From Shewanella sp. GD04112 (GTDB taxonomy: Bacteria; Pseudomonadota; Gammaproteobacteria; Enterobacterales; Shewanellaceae): a DNA stretch of 64,000 nucleotides. Made by a program: the position numbers and the translations under genes. Below, piece after piece: positions 54,551-63,831 of this stretch. The stretch is from the NCBI RefSeq assembly GCF_029835735.1, contig NZ_JAOEAL010000001.1, positions 3,782,001 through 3,846,000 of the forward strand. Reading direction: 5' to 3'. Below the pieces are notes generated by a model, which was not told where the DNA came from, did no database searches, and saw only the letters and a program-made list of their open reading frames with translations. How positions within the stretch are numbered: the first letter of the stretch is position 1; the number at the start of each line of letters is the position of its first letter.

Positions 54551-54893
54551 GGTTTTTAAACCTCAACAATTGTATCAACAACTGCAATATAACTGAGGTT
54601 TTTCATAAAGAAAACTGTCAATTTAATGGCTTGAAATTGTCAAATTACCACCATTATTCAATAGGATACAAAAACACAAAAACCTTTAATTACATCAATT
54701 TAGCTATTTGAGTCCAAAGTCAGCTTCTAACCGTCAAAATTGGCGATTAACCATTAAAAATGAGCGATTATTTGACATAGATTTTTAAGTGACAATAAAT
54801 CATGTACTGCTTAACTAATGTCAGAAAGTCGACGATAAATTCATCAACTGTGATTTTTGACACAGCAAGCCAAGCCTAAGCTAGAGTGCTGTA
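54551..54893. other. AT-rich gene-free stretch
   Basis: 343 AT-rich bases between the small membrane gene and the broken gene at 54894. I see no gene, RNA or clear repeat in it beyond short AAT/ATT runs. Confidence 0.45.
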
Positions 54894-55208
54894 TTAAGTT
54901 GTTGGAGAAACCCTTTCTCGCCATAGCTGGATTGCACGACGAGTTAAGGGTTCAAACTCTCTGGATTGATCTCTGCCTCGATAAATTGAGCGGCTGTTTT
55001 CAGCAATCGGCACCGAATAATGAATGTCATAGACGAGTTGCGTTAAGTATTCTCGCCCCATCTCACGATAGCGCGCAGATTCCTGTTATTTTAATGGGAT
55101 CAAGTAGTGATAACCAAATGCACTCATACTGCAGTTGGCATCCAGATAAAGTTCGCCCTCATGTTCAAACAAAAACCAGGCTCGATTCTCAGTATCCATC
55201 ACTCTCAT
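54894..55208 (-). pseudogene. Small gene broken by one in-frame stop codon
   Basis: On the minus strand an ATG at 55208, with an excellent GAAGGAGTTGAG site, opens a frame reading MRVMDTENRAWFLFEHEGEL and on to codon 40, then TAA (55086-55088), then 63 further codons in the same frame without a stop (QESARYREMGREYLTQLVYD, ending RERVSPTT) to TAA at 54894-54896. Composition and hydrophobic pattern are protein-like on both sides. A single nonsense mutation in a 104-codon gene is the simplest reading. The unbroken product would be a small cytosolic protein of unknown function. It follows the MAPEG gene by 53 bases on the same strand. Confidence 0.7.
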
Positions 55209-55261
55209 CTCAACTCCTTCGGTCTTAGAGACTCACATCACTGTAAACTCACACCTGGCCG

Positions 55262-55645
55262 TTAAAACGCTTGGAAGAAGACCCCAAAGGCGCTGAAAAT
55301 CGCCACAAACCAAGACAGTGAACGTAATGTGCCTTTATTCAGTAGATACAAGATCTGATACGCCACCCGCGCGACAATATGCACAACCGCCAACCACTCA
55401 GCAGTCGCAGTGACTTTGCCCGTGGCGATAACTGTCACTACGGCCAAACCAAAAATCAGTAAGGATTCGAAGGCGTTTTGATGCCCAGCCAGTGCCCGCG
55501 CACCAAATCCGGTTAATTGCGCCTGTTGAGTTCGCGGATGATGATTATCATAACCGCCGGCTTTGGCCATTGCCCATGCGACTGGGCCTTTGGCCAAATA
55601 CGGCAATAACATAGCGATAAATAAGCAAATCAGTAACGTGTTCAT
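55262..55645 (-). CDS. MAPEG-family membrane protein
   Basis: 127 aa with four hydrophobic helices. The family pattern is AMLLPYLAK...GGYDNHHPRTQQAQLTGFGARALAGHQNAFESLLIFGLAVV near residues 12-70, followed by VVHIVARVAYQILYL. Related to microsomal glutathione S-transferase / eicosanoid enzymes, though bacterial members have unclear substrates. Same-strand neighbour of the acetyltransferase 44 bases upstream. Confidence 0.88.
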   Translation of the reverse strand: MNTLLICLFIAMLLPYLAKGPVAWAMAKAGGYDNHHPRTQQAQLTGFGARALAGHQNAFESLLIFGLAVVTVIATGKVTATAEWLAVVHIVARVAYQILYLLNKGTLRSLSWFVAIFSAFGVFFQAF

Positions 55646-55689
55646 CTTTAAGGGATCCTATTGTTTTTGTTGTGTATGCAGGCCTGCAC

Positions 55690-56085
55690 CTATTTCACCA
55701 GATACATGCCTTCGCTGGCGGGACGACTGAATTTAAAACCAAATTTTTCATAGAGTTCAGGTACATCGGCCATTAAGGTGATATAAGCCCCCGTAAAAGC
55801 CTCACGGTCTAGGTAGGCCATAATATGCTGCATAATCAATCGGCCAAGCCCCTTGCCTTGATGCTCAGGATCCACAGCCACATCGACGATCTCAAAGTTA
55901 ATCGCCCCATCCCCCACAACCCGCCCCATACCCACGGTTTGGGTTCCACAGTTAATTTGCACGCCGTATAAGCTATTTGGCAGCGCCTTAACGACGCCCG
56001 CCAAGGGTCGAGGACTTAGGCCCGAAATCTGCCGTAAACGGATAAAATCGTCAACCGACGCCACTTGCTCTATCACTTGATACAT
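55690..56085 (-). CDS. GNAT-family N-acetyltransferase
   Basis: 131 aa. GNAT motifs: MGRVVGDGAINFEIVDVAVDPEHQGKGLGRLIMQHIM (acetyl-CoA pyrophosphate loop QGKGLG near residue 78) and a terminal LYEKFGFKFSRP strand-helix. Substrate unknown; small-molecule or protein amine. Lies 10 bases after the kinase-like gene, probably one transcript. Confidence 0.88.
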   Translation of the reverse strand: MYQVIEQVASVDDFIRLRQISGLSPRPLAGVVKALPNSLYGVQINCGTQTVGMGRVVGDGAINFEIVDVAVDPEHQGKGLGRLIMQHIMAYLDREAFTGAYITLMADVPELYEKFGFKFSRPASEGMYLVK

Positions 56086-56095
56086 AGTTCATTAC

Positions 56096-56650
56096 TCAAC
56101 AGTCTGATGACTCAAGGATTTCAATATTAAGGCCCTCTTCTTCCGTGGGCGCTTGAAAGAAACTGCTCACATGCCAGTACACGGCTTCGGTATCGAACTG
56201 GGCGCGTTCTGGCTCTGCTTGGCGGCGCAGGGCAAGGCGACTCAGACATAACTCATCGCTGTGTTTTAGGTAAATCAGTCGATGGGCCGCCCCCGTATCG
56301 AGACTCAAGCCCAGCAACCAACGCCTTTGATTCAGAGTATTGGCAGGAAAATCCATGACCACAGTTAATCCGGCCAGCAGCAGTGCCTCAATATGGCGCT
56401 TCAGTAGCGGTTTTAGGCGAGCGGCGTAATGAATATAGGCATCAAAGTCTTTAATTTCATTAGGATATAAAGTCGATAGCCATTCATCTTCACTGATGAG
56501 CACGCAGCGTTCACCCTTGGCCAGTTCACGAGCCAAGGTCGATTTACCCGCGCCCATCTTGCCGCACAGCAGCACGAGTGTGCCCTTATCACTGATTTCT
56601 GAATTGGCGCCTGAACTGATATCTACACTGACATTGATTGATGTCGACAT
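56096..56650 (-). CDS. P-loop kinase-like ATPase (AAA_33 type)
   Basis: 184 aa. Walker A GKMGAGKST near residue 29, DFPANT near 88 and a lid-like region rich in Arg (SRLALRRQAEPERA). It resembles small zeta-toxin/chloramphenicol-phosphotransferase-like kinases that phosphorylate small molecules. The ATG at 56650 has GGGGGATAAAG upstream; an earlier in-frame start is less good. No antitoxin gene is adjacent, so a toxin role is not supported. Confidence 0.8.
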   Translation of the reverse strand: MSTSINVSVDISSGANSEISDKGTLVLLCGKMGAGKSTLARELAKGERCVLISEDEWLSTLYPNEIKDFDAYIHYAARLKPLLKRHIEALLLAGLTVVMDFPANTLNQRRWLLGLSLDTGAAHRLIYLKHSDELCLSRLALRRQAEPERAQFDTEAVYWHVSSFFQAPTEEEGLNIEILESSDC

Positions 56651-56730
56651 CTTTATCCCCCTTACGCGCATTCCCTGCTGCAATAGACTATTAACGCGCT
56701 TTAATTACGCACTTTAGTTACACGCTTTAG

Positions 56731-57555
56731 CTAACGCGCTTTATCCAAGGCATCACATACGGCTTTTACTCCGAGTAACGCTCTGGGTGTCGCGCGGTGT
56801 AATAAATCGGCATTTAATTGATAAATATGCTGGTTTTTAACCGCGGGGATTTCGGCCCATTGGCTCCAATCTATCCCTTTGACATTGCCTTCCTCTTCGC
56901 TCTGTAAAATCACCTCGGGCAAGGTCAGCAACACGTTCTCTAAACTCACCTGCGGGTAATCACTCGCCGCATCGTAGAAAACATTTTTGCCATGGCAAAC
57001 ACCGATGATTTGCTGGATCCAACTATTTTTCGCGACCGTCATTAAAGGCGTCGACCACAGCTGATAAAACACCTTTGGCTCGGATTTAGCCGCATTCTCG
57101 CTACGTAATCGCAGCAGCTCACTGCGATAATCCGCCGCCACTCGACTCGCCTGCTCTGTGTGCCCTGTCAGCTCACCTAACTCCTCAATTTCTTTGGCGA
57201 CATCCTCAAGCGTCTTTGGGGAGCTGCTATAGAGTTTAAAACCTAAGTTTTTGAGTTGATTTATATCCTCGGCTTTATTGCCCGTGTCCCACACCACAAT
57301 CAGATCAGGATTAAGCTCTAATACCCGCTCAATCTGGATCCCATAGTAACCACCGATACTGGGGATTTTTTTCGCCGCTTCGGGATAATCCGCATAATCT
57401 GTCGCGGCCACAATCGACTCCCCCGCGCCGATGGCGTAGAGCATTTCAACCGCATGGGGCGAAAGCGCAATAATACGTTTTGCAGGCTCGGCCATCGCCA
57501 CTATGGGTAACAGCGCCAAGCTCAGGCCGAGGGCAATAAAGCGTCGCATTAACAT
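56731..57555 (-). CDS. btuF: Cobalamin-binding periplasmic protein BtuF
   Basis: 274 aa with a signal peptide (about 1-23). RIIALSPHAVEMLYAIGAGESIVAATDYADYPEAAKKIPSIGGYYGIQIERVLELNPDLIVVWD is the BtuF/helical-backbone signature. It delivers vitamin B12 to the BtuCD importer; btuC is at the right edge of the window. It follows the DUF2235 gene by 15 bases and is probably co-transcribed with it. Confidence 0.92.
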   Translation of the reverse strand: MLMRRFIALGLSLALLPIVAMAEPAKRIIALSPHAVEMLYAIGAGESIVAATDYADYPEAAKKIPSIGGYYGIQIERVLELNPDLIVVWDTGNKAEDINQLKNLGFKLYSSSPKTLEDVAKEIEELGELTGHTEQASRVAADYRSELLRLRSENAAKSEPKVFYQLWSTPLMTVAKNSWIQQIIGVCHGKNVFYDAASDYPQVSLENVLLTLPEVILQSEEEGNVKGIDWSQWAEIPAVKNQHIYQLNADLLHRATPRALLGVKAVCDALDKAR

Positions 57556-57570
57556 GATGTTCCTTATGAT

Positions 57571-58608
57571 TTAATCGATGAATTCTTCTGGCCAGCCGTA
57601 CTGCTCAAGGTAGGTCTGCAGGTTTTTAGGCCGATATTTAGGGTCTTGATCCCAGCGGGTTTTTACCGAGCGATGCAGCAACACGGGCGCGACGTTAGGG
57701 TCAATTGGGCGCAAATAGGATTGCTTAATTCGGTAAAAACTGCGGCGCGAGTCGTGTAAGGTTGCCAAAGGATTAGGGTGTAAACTCGCCGCTAGGTGCG
57801 GCTCTAAGCTCAAATTAAACCGCTCAGCCTCGGCCATCATCCACGCGAGCGCATTATCCGACAGTAGCGAGCCATCCTTATCCGGCTGATAGCTGCCACC
57901 AATATTGCTATGGGCACCGGCAAACCAGACCTGCTGCATATCCATATTGTCGCGCAATTGCCAAATCGTGGGTTCAAAGTCGCTGCGGTGTTCGTCTATT
58001 GCTAAAGCATGGCGGGCAACCCGCACATTACGGCCAATCTTAGTGTCGTAAAACTCGTCTTTATCTTCGAATAAGCCGAGGAACGAAATCGGGATCCCCA
58101 TGGCGCCCACCGTATCCCACACGCCGACAAACTTAATCTCCCGCGATTCGTGGCTATGCTTTTGTCTAAATTCAACGGATTTATCGCCGCTTGGGGCAAA
58201 GGGTGCGCTGCTTTTTTTATAGTGGTCAAAGGCTTGTTGAATCAGCCTCGCATCGGGGCGCTTGAGGATACCGCAATTATTGATCAGGCCACACAAACAG
58301 CGCACTGTGTAAGCGCCTCGGCTAAAGCCAAACAGATAGATCTCATCACCGGGGGAGTAGTTCTGCACTATGTAGCGGTAACCATCCATGATGTTTTTAT
58401 GCAGCCCACGCCCCGTCGCGCCGCCGATGGCTTGATCGTAGTAAGAACCAACGCCCCAGTCGTAAAACACCTGCTGAGGTTTACCATCGGCCGCCATCGG
58501 GCTGATAGCCCGCGCTAGACGCAGCACATTGGTGGGAAAATCCACCTTAAGGTCTTTCTCTGGCCGATTCCAAGTACCGTCGGCACAAATCACAATACGT
58601 TTATTCAT
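57571..58608 (-). CDS. DUF2235 alpha/beta-hydrolase-like protein
   Basis: 345 aa, no signal peptide. The DUF2235 pattern is complete: RIVICADGTWN at the N-terminus, the nucleophile elbow GFSRGAYT (Ser near residue 96), the acid in FVGVWDTVG near 165 and the His in FAGAHSNIGG near 232. The DUF2235 fold includes Tle1-type phospholipases of type VI secretion, but no T6SS genes, immunity gene or delivery domain are here. It sits between cobO and btuF, 15 bases before btuF, an unusual position that suggests a role linked to cobalamin handling or simply gene sharing. Confidence 0.88.
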   Translation of the reverse strand: MNKRIVICADGTWNRPEKDLKVDFPTNVLRLARAISPMAADGKPQQVFYDWGVGSYYDQAIGGATGRGLHKNIMDGYRYIVQNYSPGDEIYLFGFSRGAYTVRCLCGLINNCGILKRPDARLIQQAFDHYKKSSAPFAPSGDKSVEFRQKHSHESREIKFVGVWDTVGAMGIPISFLGLFEDKDEFYDTKIGRNVRVARHALAIDEHRSDFEPTIWQLRDNMDMQQVWFAGAHSNIGGSYQPDKDGSLLSDNALAWMMAEAERFNLSLEPHLAASLHPNPLATLHDSRRSFYRIKQSYLRPIDPNVAPVLLHRSVKTRWDQDPKYRPKNLQTYLEQYGWPEEFID

Positions 58609-58756
58609 CGCATCATCCTTGAGTTACCCATGCTACTCACGCTATCAATAAAAACGCTAACGATAGAGACGCTAACGGATTTTACCGAGGAACAACAGCC
58701 CTAATTGGGTTTAAAGGGCGGCTCGCGGTGTCACCCATCCGCCTTAGCCGCTCGGC

Positions 58757-59392
58757 TTAATAGTCGAATCCCGGCAGTGCTTTAATGCCCGCTTCGAAGG
58801 CATGTTTAATGGGTTGCACTTCGCTGACCGTATCCGCCAGTTCGATAATCGCGCGGTGGCAAGCACGGCCAGTGATAATCACATGCTGCATCGGCGGACG
58901 GTTTTTCAGCGCCGTGAGCACCCGCTCCACATCGAGGTAATGGTAACTCACCATATAGGTCAGTTCATCGAGCATCAGGCAATCAATACTCTCGTCTTGG
59001 AGTAAGGCTTCGGCGGCTTCCCACGCCACGAGGGCGGCGGCTGTGTCCTTTTCTCTGTCTTGGGTTTCCCAGGTAAAGCCGGTGCCCATCACATGAAAGG
59101 TCACGCCTGCACCTTCAAGCAAATTACGCTCACCACACTCCCATGTGCCCTTGATAAATTGCACTACCGCCGCTTTTTTGCCATGGCCGACCGCGCGGGC
59201 AACCGTGCCAAAACCTGAGGTCGACTTGCCTTTGCCATTACCTGTGAGCACTAACAGAATGCCTTTTTCTTCTTGGGCGGCGGCAATTTTAGCGTCCACA
59301 CCCGCCTTCACTTTCTGCTGACGCGCCTTATGGCGTTCAGCCTTGATTTGCGCTTGCTCGTTGTCGAGCTGTTTTTCGTTTTCTGTTGTCAT
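58757..59392 (-). CDS. cobO: Cob(I)yrinic acid a,c-diamide adenosyltransferase
   Basis: 211 aa of the CobA/CobO/BtuR family, which attaches the 5'-deoxyadenosyl group to cobalt. P-loop LVLTGNGKGKSTSGFGTVARAVGHG near residue 46, FIKGTWECGERNLL near 80 and LMLDELTYMVSYHYL near 140. The charged N-terminus (ENEKQLDNEQAQIKAERHKARQQK) is typical. It follows cobQ by 28 bases in the cobalamin cluster. Confidence 0.94.
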   Translation of the reverse strand: MTTENEKQLDNEQAQIKAERHKARQQKVKAGVDAKIAAAQEEKGILLVLTGNGKGKSTSGFGTVARAVGHGKKAAVVQFIKGTWECGERNLLEGAGVTFHVMGTGFTWETQDREKDTAAALVAWEAAEALLQDESIDCLMLDELTYMVSYHYLDVERVLTALKNRPPMQHVIITGRACHRAIIELADTVSEVQPIKHAFEAGIKALPGFDY

Positions 59393-59420
59393 GATCTTTT
59401 GTTCTTCCTACTGCTAACAC

Positions 59421-61058
59421 TTATGCATTTATAATGGATGAGAGTTTTTGCATATCGAGGTGCTCGGCTAATACATCGGCCAAACGGTCCAGCTGTTGTT
59501 CGCGAATTTCATTGATATCAATCGCTTGAGCATTTTCCAACCCCGCCCAGTTAAGGACTAGCTGACAGGCCTCTGGACTGTCGAATAACCCATGTAAATA
59601 GCTGCCGAGCACTTGCCCGTCGTCACTTAAACTGCCATCGGCAAAAGACTTTTCTGCCAGTTGGTCGCAAGCACTCTCACTTTTCAAGCGTAATGGCGCA
59701 CTCTTGGCGGCATCACTGGACGTGAGATATAGGGACTCACCGCAGTGGATCTCATAGCCCTTCACCTCTACTTGTTGCCCTTGCAGCGCTAAATGGCCTG
59801 TGACCCTACGTAGCTGTTTTTCAGCCTTAAATTCGGTGGTAATGGGTAAATATCCCAGCCCTTGGCTCACGCCGAGCGTGTCTTCAATCCCCATGGGATC
59901 GGCAATGCTTTCACCCAACATTTGATAGCCGCCGCAAATCCCCAGCAGCTTACCGCCGTAGCGCAAATGCTTGGCAATTTGTTTATCCCAGCCCTGCTCA
60001 CGCAGAAAAGCCAAGTCCGCTCGGACATTCTTGCTGCCGGGTAAAATCAGTAGATCGGCGGCAATCTCCTGCGTCTGTGCAGAGGTCTGAGTCTGGAGCG
60101 AGACATAATCAAAATCGATATCGGGGTGCAGTCTAAGCGGGTCAAAATCCGTATGATTACTGGTGCGGGGATACACTAATACCCGCACCTTAAAACGGCT
60201 CTTTGCCTGCTTAGTGGGCGACTCGATAAGTGCATCCTCGGCGTCTAAATGCAAATCATGCAAATAGGGCAACACGCCCAACACAGGCTTTTGCGTATGG
60301 GCCTCGAGCCAATCGAGACCAGACTGCAACAGCCTGATATCGCCACGAAAACGATTGATCACAAAGCCTTTTACCCTAGCTTGCTCGGAGGGCGACAATA
60401 ACGCTAAGGTGCCCACCAAATGGGCAAATACCCCGCCTTTATCGATGTCGGCAATGATGATCACCGGGCAGTCGACCGCCTCGGCAAAGCCCATATTGGC
60501 GATATCGCCTTCACGCAGATTAATTTCCGCCGGGCTTCCCGCCCCTTCAACCACAATCGTTTGATATTGCAGACTTAAACGGGCAAAGGATTCCAGTACG
60601 GCATTTAGCGCCATGGCTTTATAATCCTTAGATTTTTCTCCGAAAAAGGCCGAGGCCTCTAAGGTGGTCAAGGCTTTGCCGTGCACTATGATCTGCGCGC
60701 CCGTGTCCGAACTTGGCTTAAGCAGGATGGGATTAAAATCCGTGTGCGGCGCGAGAAAACAGGCTGCAGCTTGCAGCGCCTGAGCGCGGCCAATCTCGCC
60801 TCCATCAATGGTGACTGCGCTGTTGAGCGCCATATTCTGTGGTTTAAAAGGCGCGACCTTAACCCCCTCACGGGCGAGCAGACGACAAATCCCCGCCACC
60901 AACGTACTTTTGCCCGCATCCGAGGTTGTCCCCTGCACCATAAGCACTTTTACGCCTGAGTGCTGAGCTTCACTTTGGCTTACAACACCTTGAAACTGGT
61001 TTTGCGACAAGGCCGAAGTAGGATTAGAGGCGTTATTTGAATTCATGGGCAAGAACAT
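59421..61058 (-). CDS. cobQ: Cobyric acid synthase
   Basis: 545-aa amidotransferase that amidates positions b, d, e and g of adenosylcobyrinic acid a,c-diamide. N-terminal dethiobiotin-synthetase-like domain with VQGTTSDAGKSTLVAGICRLLAREGVKVAPFKPQNMALNS near residue 38; C-terminal class I glutamine amidotransferase domain with the nucleophile in GICGGYQMLGE near 390 and HGLFDSP late. Start taken as ATG 61058; ATG 61046 is also possible. Between cobU and cobO. Confidence 0.95.
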   Translation of the reverse strand: MFLPMNSNNASNPTSALSQNQFQGVVSQSEAQHSGVKVLMVQGTTSDAGKSTLVAGICRLLAREGVKVAPFKPQNMALNSAVTIDGGEIGRAQALQAAACFLAPHTDFNPILLKPSSDTGAQIIVHGKALTTLEASAFFGEKSKDYKAMALNAVLESFARLSLQYQTIVVEGAGSPAEINLREGDIANMGFAEAVDCPVIIIADIDKGGVFAHLVGTLALLSPSEQARVKGFVINRFRGDIRLLQSGLDWLEAHTQKPVLGVLPYLHDLHLDAEDALIESPTKQAKSRFKVRVLVYPRTSNHTDFDPLRLHPDIDFDYVSLQTQTSAQTQEIAADLLILPGSKNVRADLAFLREQGWDKQIAKHLRYGGKLLGICGGYQMLGESIADPMGIEDTLGVSQGLGYLPITTEFKAEKQLRRVTGHLALQGQQVEVKGYEIHCGESLYLTSSDAAKSAPLRLKSESACDQLAEKSFADGSLSDDGQVLGSYLHGLFDSPEACQLVLNWAGLENAQAIDINEIREQQLDRLADVLAEHLDMQKLSSIINA

Positions 61059-61133
61059 CACTCAACAGAGGAAAATAAACTAAAGGGGAATCGGTTCGCT
61101 CCCTTCCTAAGAATGCGTCGACAATACTTTGTC

Positions 61134-61736
61134 TTAACTCGATTTAAGCACCAGTGGTAGACCCGCCACCACTAAGGTCACATTATCCGCCACCTCGGCA
61201 ACGGCCTGATTTAACCAACCAGCCTCATCGACAAACTGACGACTCAATTCGCCCAAGGGCACAATGCCAGAGCCGACCTCATTGCTGATTAAAATCACTA
61301 CGCCCTCAAGGGTACTTAAGGTCTGGATAAAATCGGCGCGCTGCTGTCGCCAGTGTTCTAAAGGTTCATGGCGAGAGCGGGCAAAATCCAAGGCAAAGTC
61401 CGATTCCGTTGAAGCGGGCTCTGCCTCGGGGCTTTGTGCAAGTAATTGATTGGTGAGCCAAAGCGTTAAACAATCCACCAGAATCACTCGGCCAGGTTTG
61501 GCTAAGTGTTTGAGCTTAGCGGTTAATGCCAAGGGTTCTTCGACGAGTTGCCAGTCGATATCATCCTTGGCACGTCCATCCTGATGTAAACGAATGCGAC
61601 GGCTCATTTCGGCATCGAGCGCCTGTGCGGTCGCCAGATAGCAGGCATCGAATCCGAGGGCGGTATACTGGCGCACTAAGGCTTCGCCGTAGCGACTCTT
61701 ACCGCTACGTGCGCCGCCTAGCACTAAATGGATCAC
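61134..61736 (-). CDS. cobU: Bifunctional adenosylcobinamide kinase / guanylyltransferase
   Basis: 200 aa. P-loop LVLGGARSGKSRYGEAL at the N-terminus, LIEEPLAL-type segment seen as LVEEPLALTAKL near residue 64, DCLTLWLTNQLL near 87 and VVILISNEVGSGIVPLGELSRQFVDEAGWLNQAVAE near 146 are all CobU signatures. It phosphorylates adenosylcobinamide and makes AdoCbi-GDP. Overlaps cobS by 4 bases. Confidence 0.95.
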   Translation of the reverse strand: MIHLVLGGARSGKSRYGEALVRQYTALGFDACYLATAQALDAEMSRRIRLHQDGRAKDDIDWQLVEEPLALTAKLKHLAKPGRVILVDCLTLWLTNQLLAQSPEAEPASTESDFALDFARSRHEPLEHWRQQRADFIQTLSTLEGVVILISNEVGSGIVPLGELSRQFVDEAGWLNQAVAEVADNVTLVVAGLPLVLKSS

Positions 61737-62521
61737 AGTATGCTACCCACAACGAGCAGCACGAAGTAACAGACGATTTCGCAGATCTGCTGCGCCGCGC
61801 CTAAGGTATCGCCCGTGTAGCCGCCGATTTGGCGTCTAAAAATCACCACAATCAAACGGCGTAGACCTATCATCACCAATAACAGTGACAGCGCGGCAAT
61901 GCCCTTGAGCACTAGCAGCACTAACACGCCGCTGGCAATCAAAATAAACAGTTCATTAATGCCTTGATGCTGCGCTAACGGCTTGGATTTACTGGACTCA
62001 TCGTCGCGCACATATTTCTCAGTAAAGATAAGGCTAGCAGCAACTACGCGGCTCACAGTATGGGCGACTATCATCGCCGAGCCTGCAACTACAGGATCAT
62101 ACAGCGCGAGTTCCACTAACAATTGCCACTTGAGCATCAGGACGAGCATCAAAGCCAAGGCGCCGTAGCTCCCTAGGCGAGAGTCTTTCATGATCCGCAG
62201 CTTGTCTTCCGCCGTCCAACCACCACCGAAACCATCGAAGGTATCGGCTAAACCGTCCTCGTGAAAACCGCCCGTTAACAGCACGCCCGTGACCATAGAC
62301 AGCAGCACAGACACGCCGGCGGGCAACCAGTTTTGGGTGAGCCAAAATACGATGGCACTGAGTAGCCCCACCAGCAGGCCCACTAAGCCAAAGTAACGGC
62401 TGGCTTTATTGAGTTTGTCGGCATCGACCTCAACCCATTTGGGCATAGGAATGCGAGTAAAATAGCCCATGGCCACTAAAAACAAATCTATCTCTTTGTG
62501 CCAGCTTTCGCGTTCTGACAT
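61733..62521 (-). CDS. cobS: Adenosylcobinamide-GDP ribazoletransferase (cobalamin synthase)
   Basis: 262-aa inner-membrane enzyme with about six helices that joins AdoCbi-GDP to alpha-ribazole. Signature GGFHEDGLADTFDGFGGGWTAEDKLRIMKDSRLGSYGALALML near residue 82 holds the metal-binding Asp residues. The N-terminus FLVAMGYFTRIPMP is also typical. It uses the product of cobT and overlaps cobU by 4 bases. Confidence 0.95.
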   Translation of the reverse strand: MSERESWHKEIDLFLVAMGYFTRIPMPKWVEVDADKLNKASRYFGLVGLLVGLLSAIVFWLTQNWLPAGVSVLLSMVTGVLLTGGFHEDGLADTFDGFGGGWTAEDKLRIMKDSRLGSYGALALMLVLMLKWQLLVELALYDPVVAGSAMIVAHTVSRVVAASLIFTEKYVRDDESSKSKPLAQHQGINELFILIASGVLVLLVLKGIAALSLLLVMIGLRRLIVVIFRRQIGGYTGDTLGAAQQICEIVCYFVLLVVGSIL

Positions 62522-62616
62522 AAAGCATCCTTAGTGAATTAACACTTGCTGCAAGGTTTAAGATTAAAAGGTCAGCTAAAAGTTATTATTTTAAATAAGC
62601 CACTTAGCAGCGCACA

Positions 62617-63669
62617 TCATACAACAGCCTCAATCCCCGCATCACTAAAACTCGCCATTTGATTGTAAAAATTTACAGCGGCTTGAATTAACGGCAATGC
62701 CAAGGCAGCGCCCGTGCCTTCGCCTAATCTCAGCCCTAAAGATAACAAGGGCTTAGCCTTTAAATGTTCCAACATACGCTGATGACCTTGCTCCTCGGAG
62801 CGGTGGGCAAAAATCAAATAATCCCGCACATTCGCGTTGATATTCACGGCAACCAAAGCCGCTGCGGTCGCAATAAAACCATCCACCACGACCAGCATCT
62901 TGCGCTCGGCTGCGGCGAGCATGGCTCCCGTCATTTGCACAATTTCAAAGCCACCCAAACAGGCCAGCACTTGCCGAGGCCCAGTCATCGCACTCTGGTG
63001 TAACAGCAGCGCGAGTTCGATAAGCATCTGTTTACGCTCTAAGGTTTCGCTATTGATGCCCGTACCACGGCCAACACAGTCGGCCACATCGAGTTGCATA
63101 ATGACCGCCATAATTGCCGCCGCAGACGAAGTATTGCCTATGCCCATCTCACCAAAGGCGACCAAATTACAGCCCGCCTGATGGTGACGCTCGATTAACG
63201 CCTGCGCCATGGCAAAGCCCTTATCCACGCAGGCTAACGTCATGGCTGGCTCTAGGTGAATCGCTGCCGTTCCCGCACCAAGGCGTTGGTCGATAATGCC
63301 TTCGGCATCTTCAACTGGGGTTAAAATACCGCAATCAATCACTTCGAGATTGAAGCCTAACTGACGACAAAACACATTGATGGCCGCGCCGCCATGGGCA
63401 AAGTTTTGCACCATCTGCCGCGTGACTTCACTCGGGGCAATCGACACGCCTTCGGCAGCAATCCCATGATCTCCAGCAAACACCAACATGGTCGGATTAA
63501 CTATCTGTAATTGCTGCGGTCCTTGAATGCGGGCAATTTGCAGCGCCAAGGACTCTAACTGCCCCAGAGCGCCGGGCGGCTTAGTCTTAAGATCGATCTT
63601 TTGCTGGATGAGTTGATTCTGCGCTTTACTCACAGGCTCGATTTGAAATAACGGGACAGATTGAGGCAT
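62617..63669 (-). CDS. cobT: Nicotinate-nucleotide-dimethylbenzimidazole phosphoribosyltransferase
   Basis: 350 aa. It makes alpha-ribazole phosphate from NaMN and dimethylbenzimidazole. The motifs TKPPGALGQLESLALQIA near residue 28, FAGDHGIAAEGVSIAPSEVTRQMVQNFAHGGAAINVF near 64, GEMGIGNTSSAAA near 172 and the catalytic Glu in LGLRLGEGTGAALAL near 317 are all present. It precedes cobS by 95 bases in the B12 cluster. Confidence 0.96.
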   Translation of the reverse strand: MPQSVPLFQIEPVSKAQNQLIQQKIDLKTKPPGALGQLESLALQIARIQGPQQLQIVNPTMLVFAGDHGIAAEGVSIAPSEVTRQMVQNFAHGGAAINVFCRQLGFNLEVIDCGILTPVEDAEGIIDQRLGAGTAAIHLEPAMTLACVDKGFAMAQALIERHHQAGCNLVAFGEMGIGNTSSAAAIMAVIMQLDVADCVGRGTGINSETLERKQMLIELALLLHQSAMTGPRQVLACLGGFEIVQMTGAMLAAAERKMLVVVDGFIATAAALVAVNINANVRDYLIFAHRSEEQGHQRMLEHLKAKPLLSLGLRLGEGTGAALALPLIQAAVNFYNQMASFSDAGIEAVV

Positions 63670-63831
63670 TCACACTCCAGTGGCAATGTCGAATCCAATG
63701 ATAGATCCGCTGTTAATAACTCATTTGCGAGTAGGTTCGCTAACACATTCTAGAACAACAACTACGAAGCATCCTGCTGCAATTTGCCATACGCACTTAG
63801 TACTAAATTTCGGCAATCCATAAGACCCATG

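Noticed and set aside
54857..55228. 123-codon plus-strand frame
   Set aside because: The minus strand of the same stretch carries a better frame with an ideal ribosome site, broken by one stop; the plus-strand translation looks like a shadow.
56096..56650. P-loop kinase as a zeta-type toxin
   Set aside because: No antitoxin gene lies next to it, and its neighbours are an acetyltransferase and btuF; only the general kinase fold is supported.
57571..58608. DUF2235 protein as a type VI secretion phospholipase effector
   Set aside because: No VgrG, PAAR, immunity or other secretion genes are near; neighbours are all cobalamin genes.
63655..63700. GCCACTG just upstream of cobT, resembling part of a cobalamin riboswitch
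   Set aside because: The rest of the B12 riboswitch core is missing in the 160 bases between btuC and cobT, so this short match is most likely chance.
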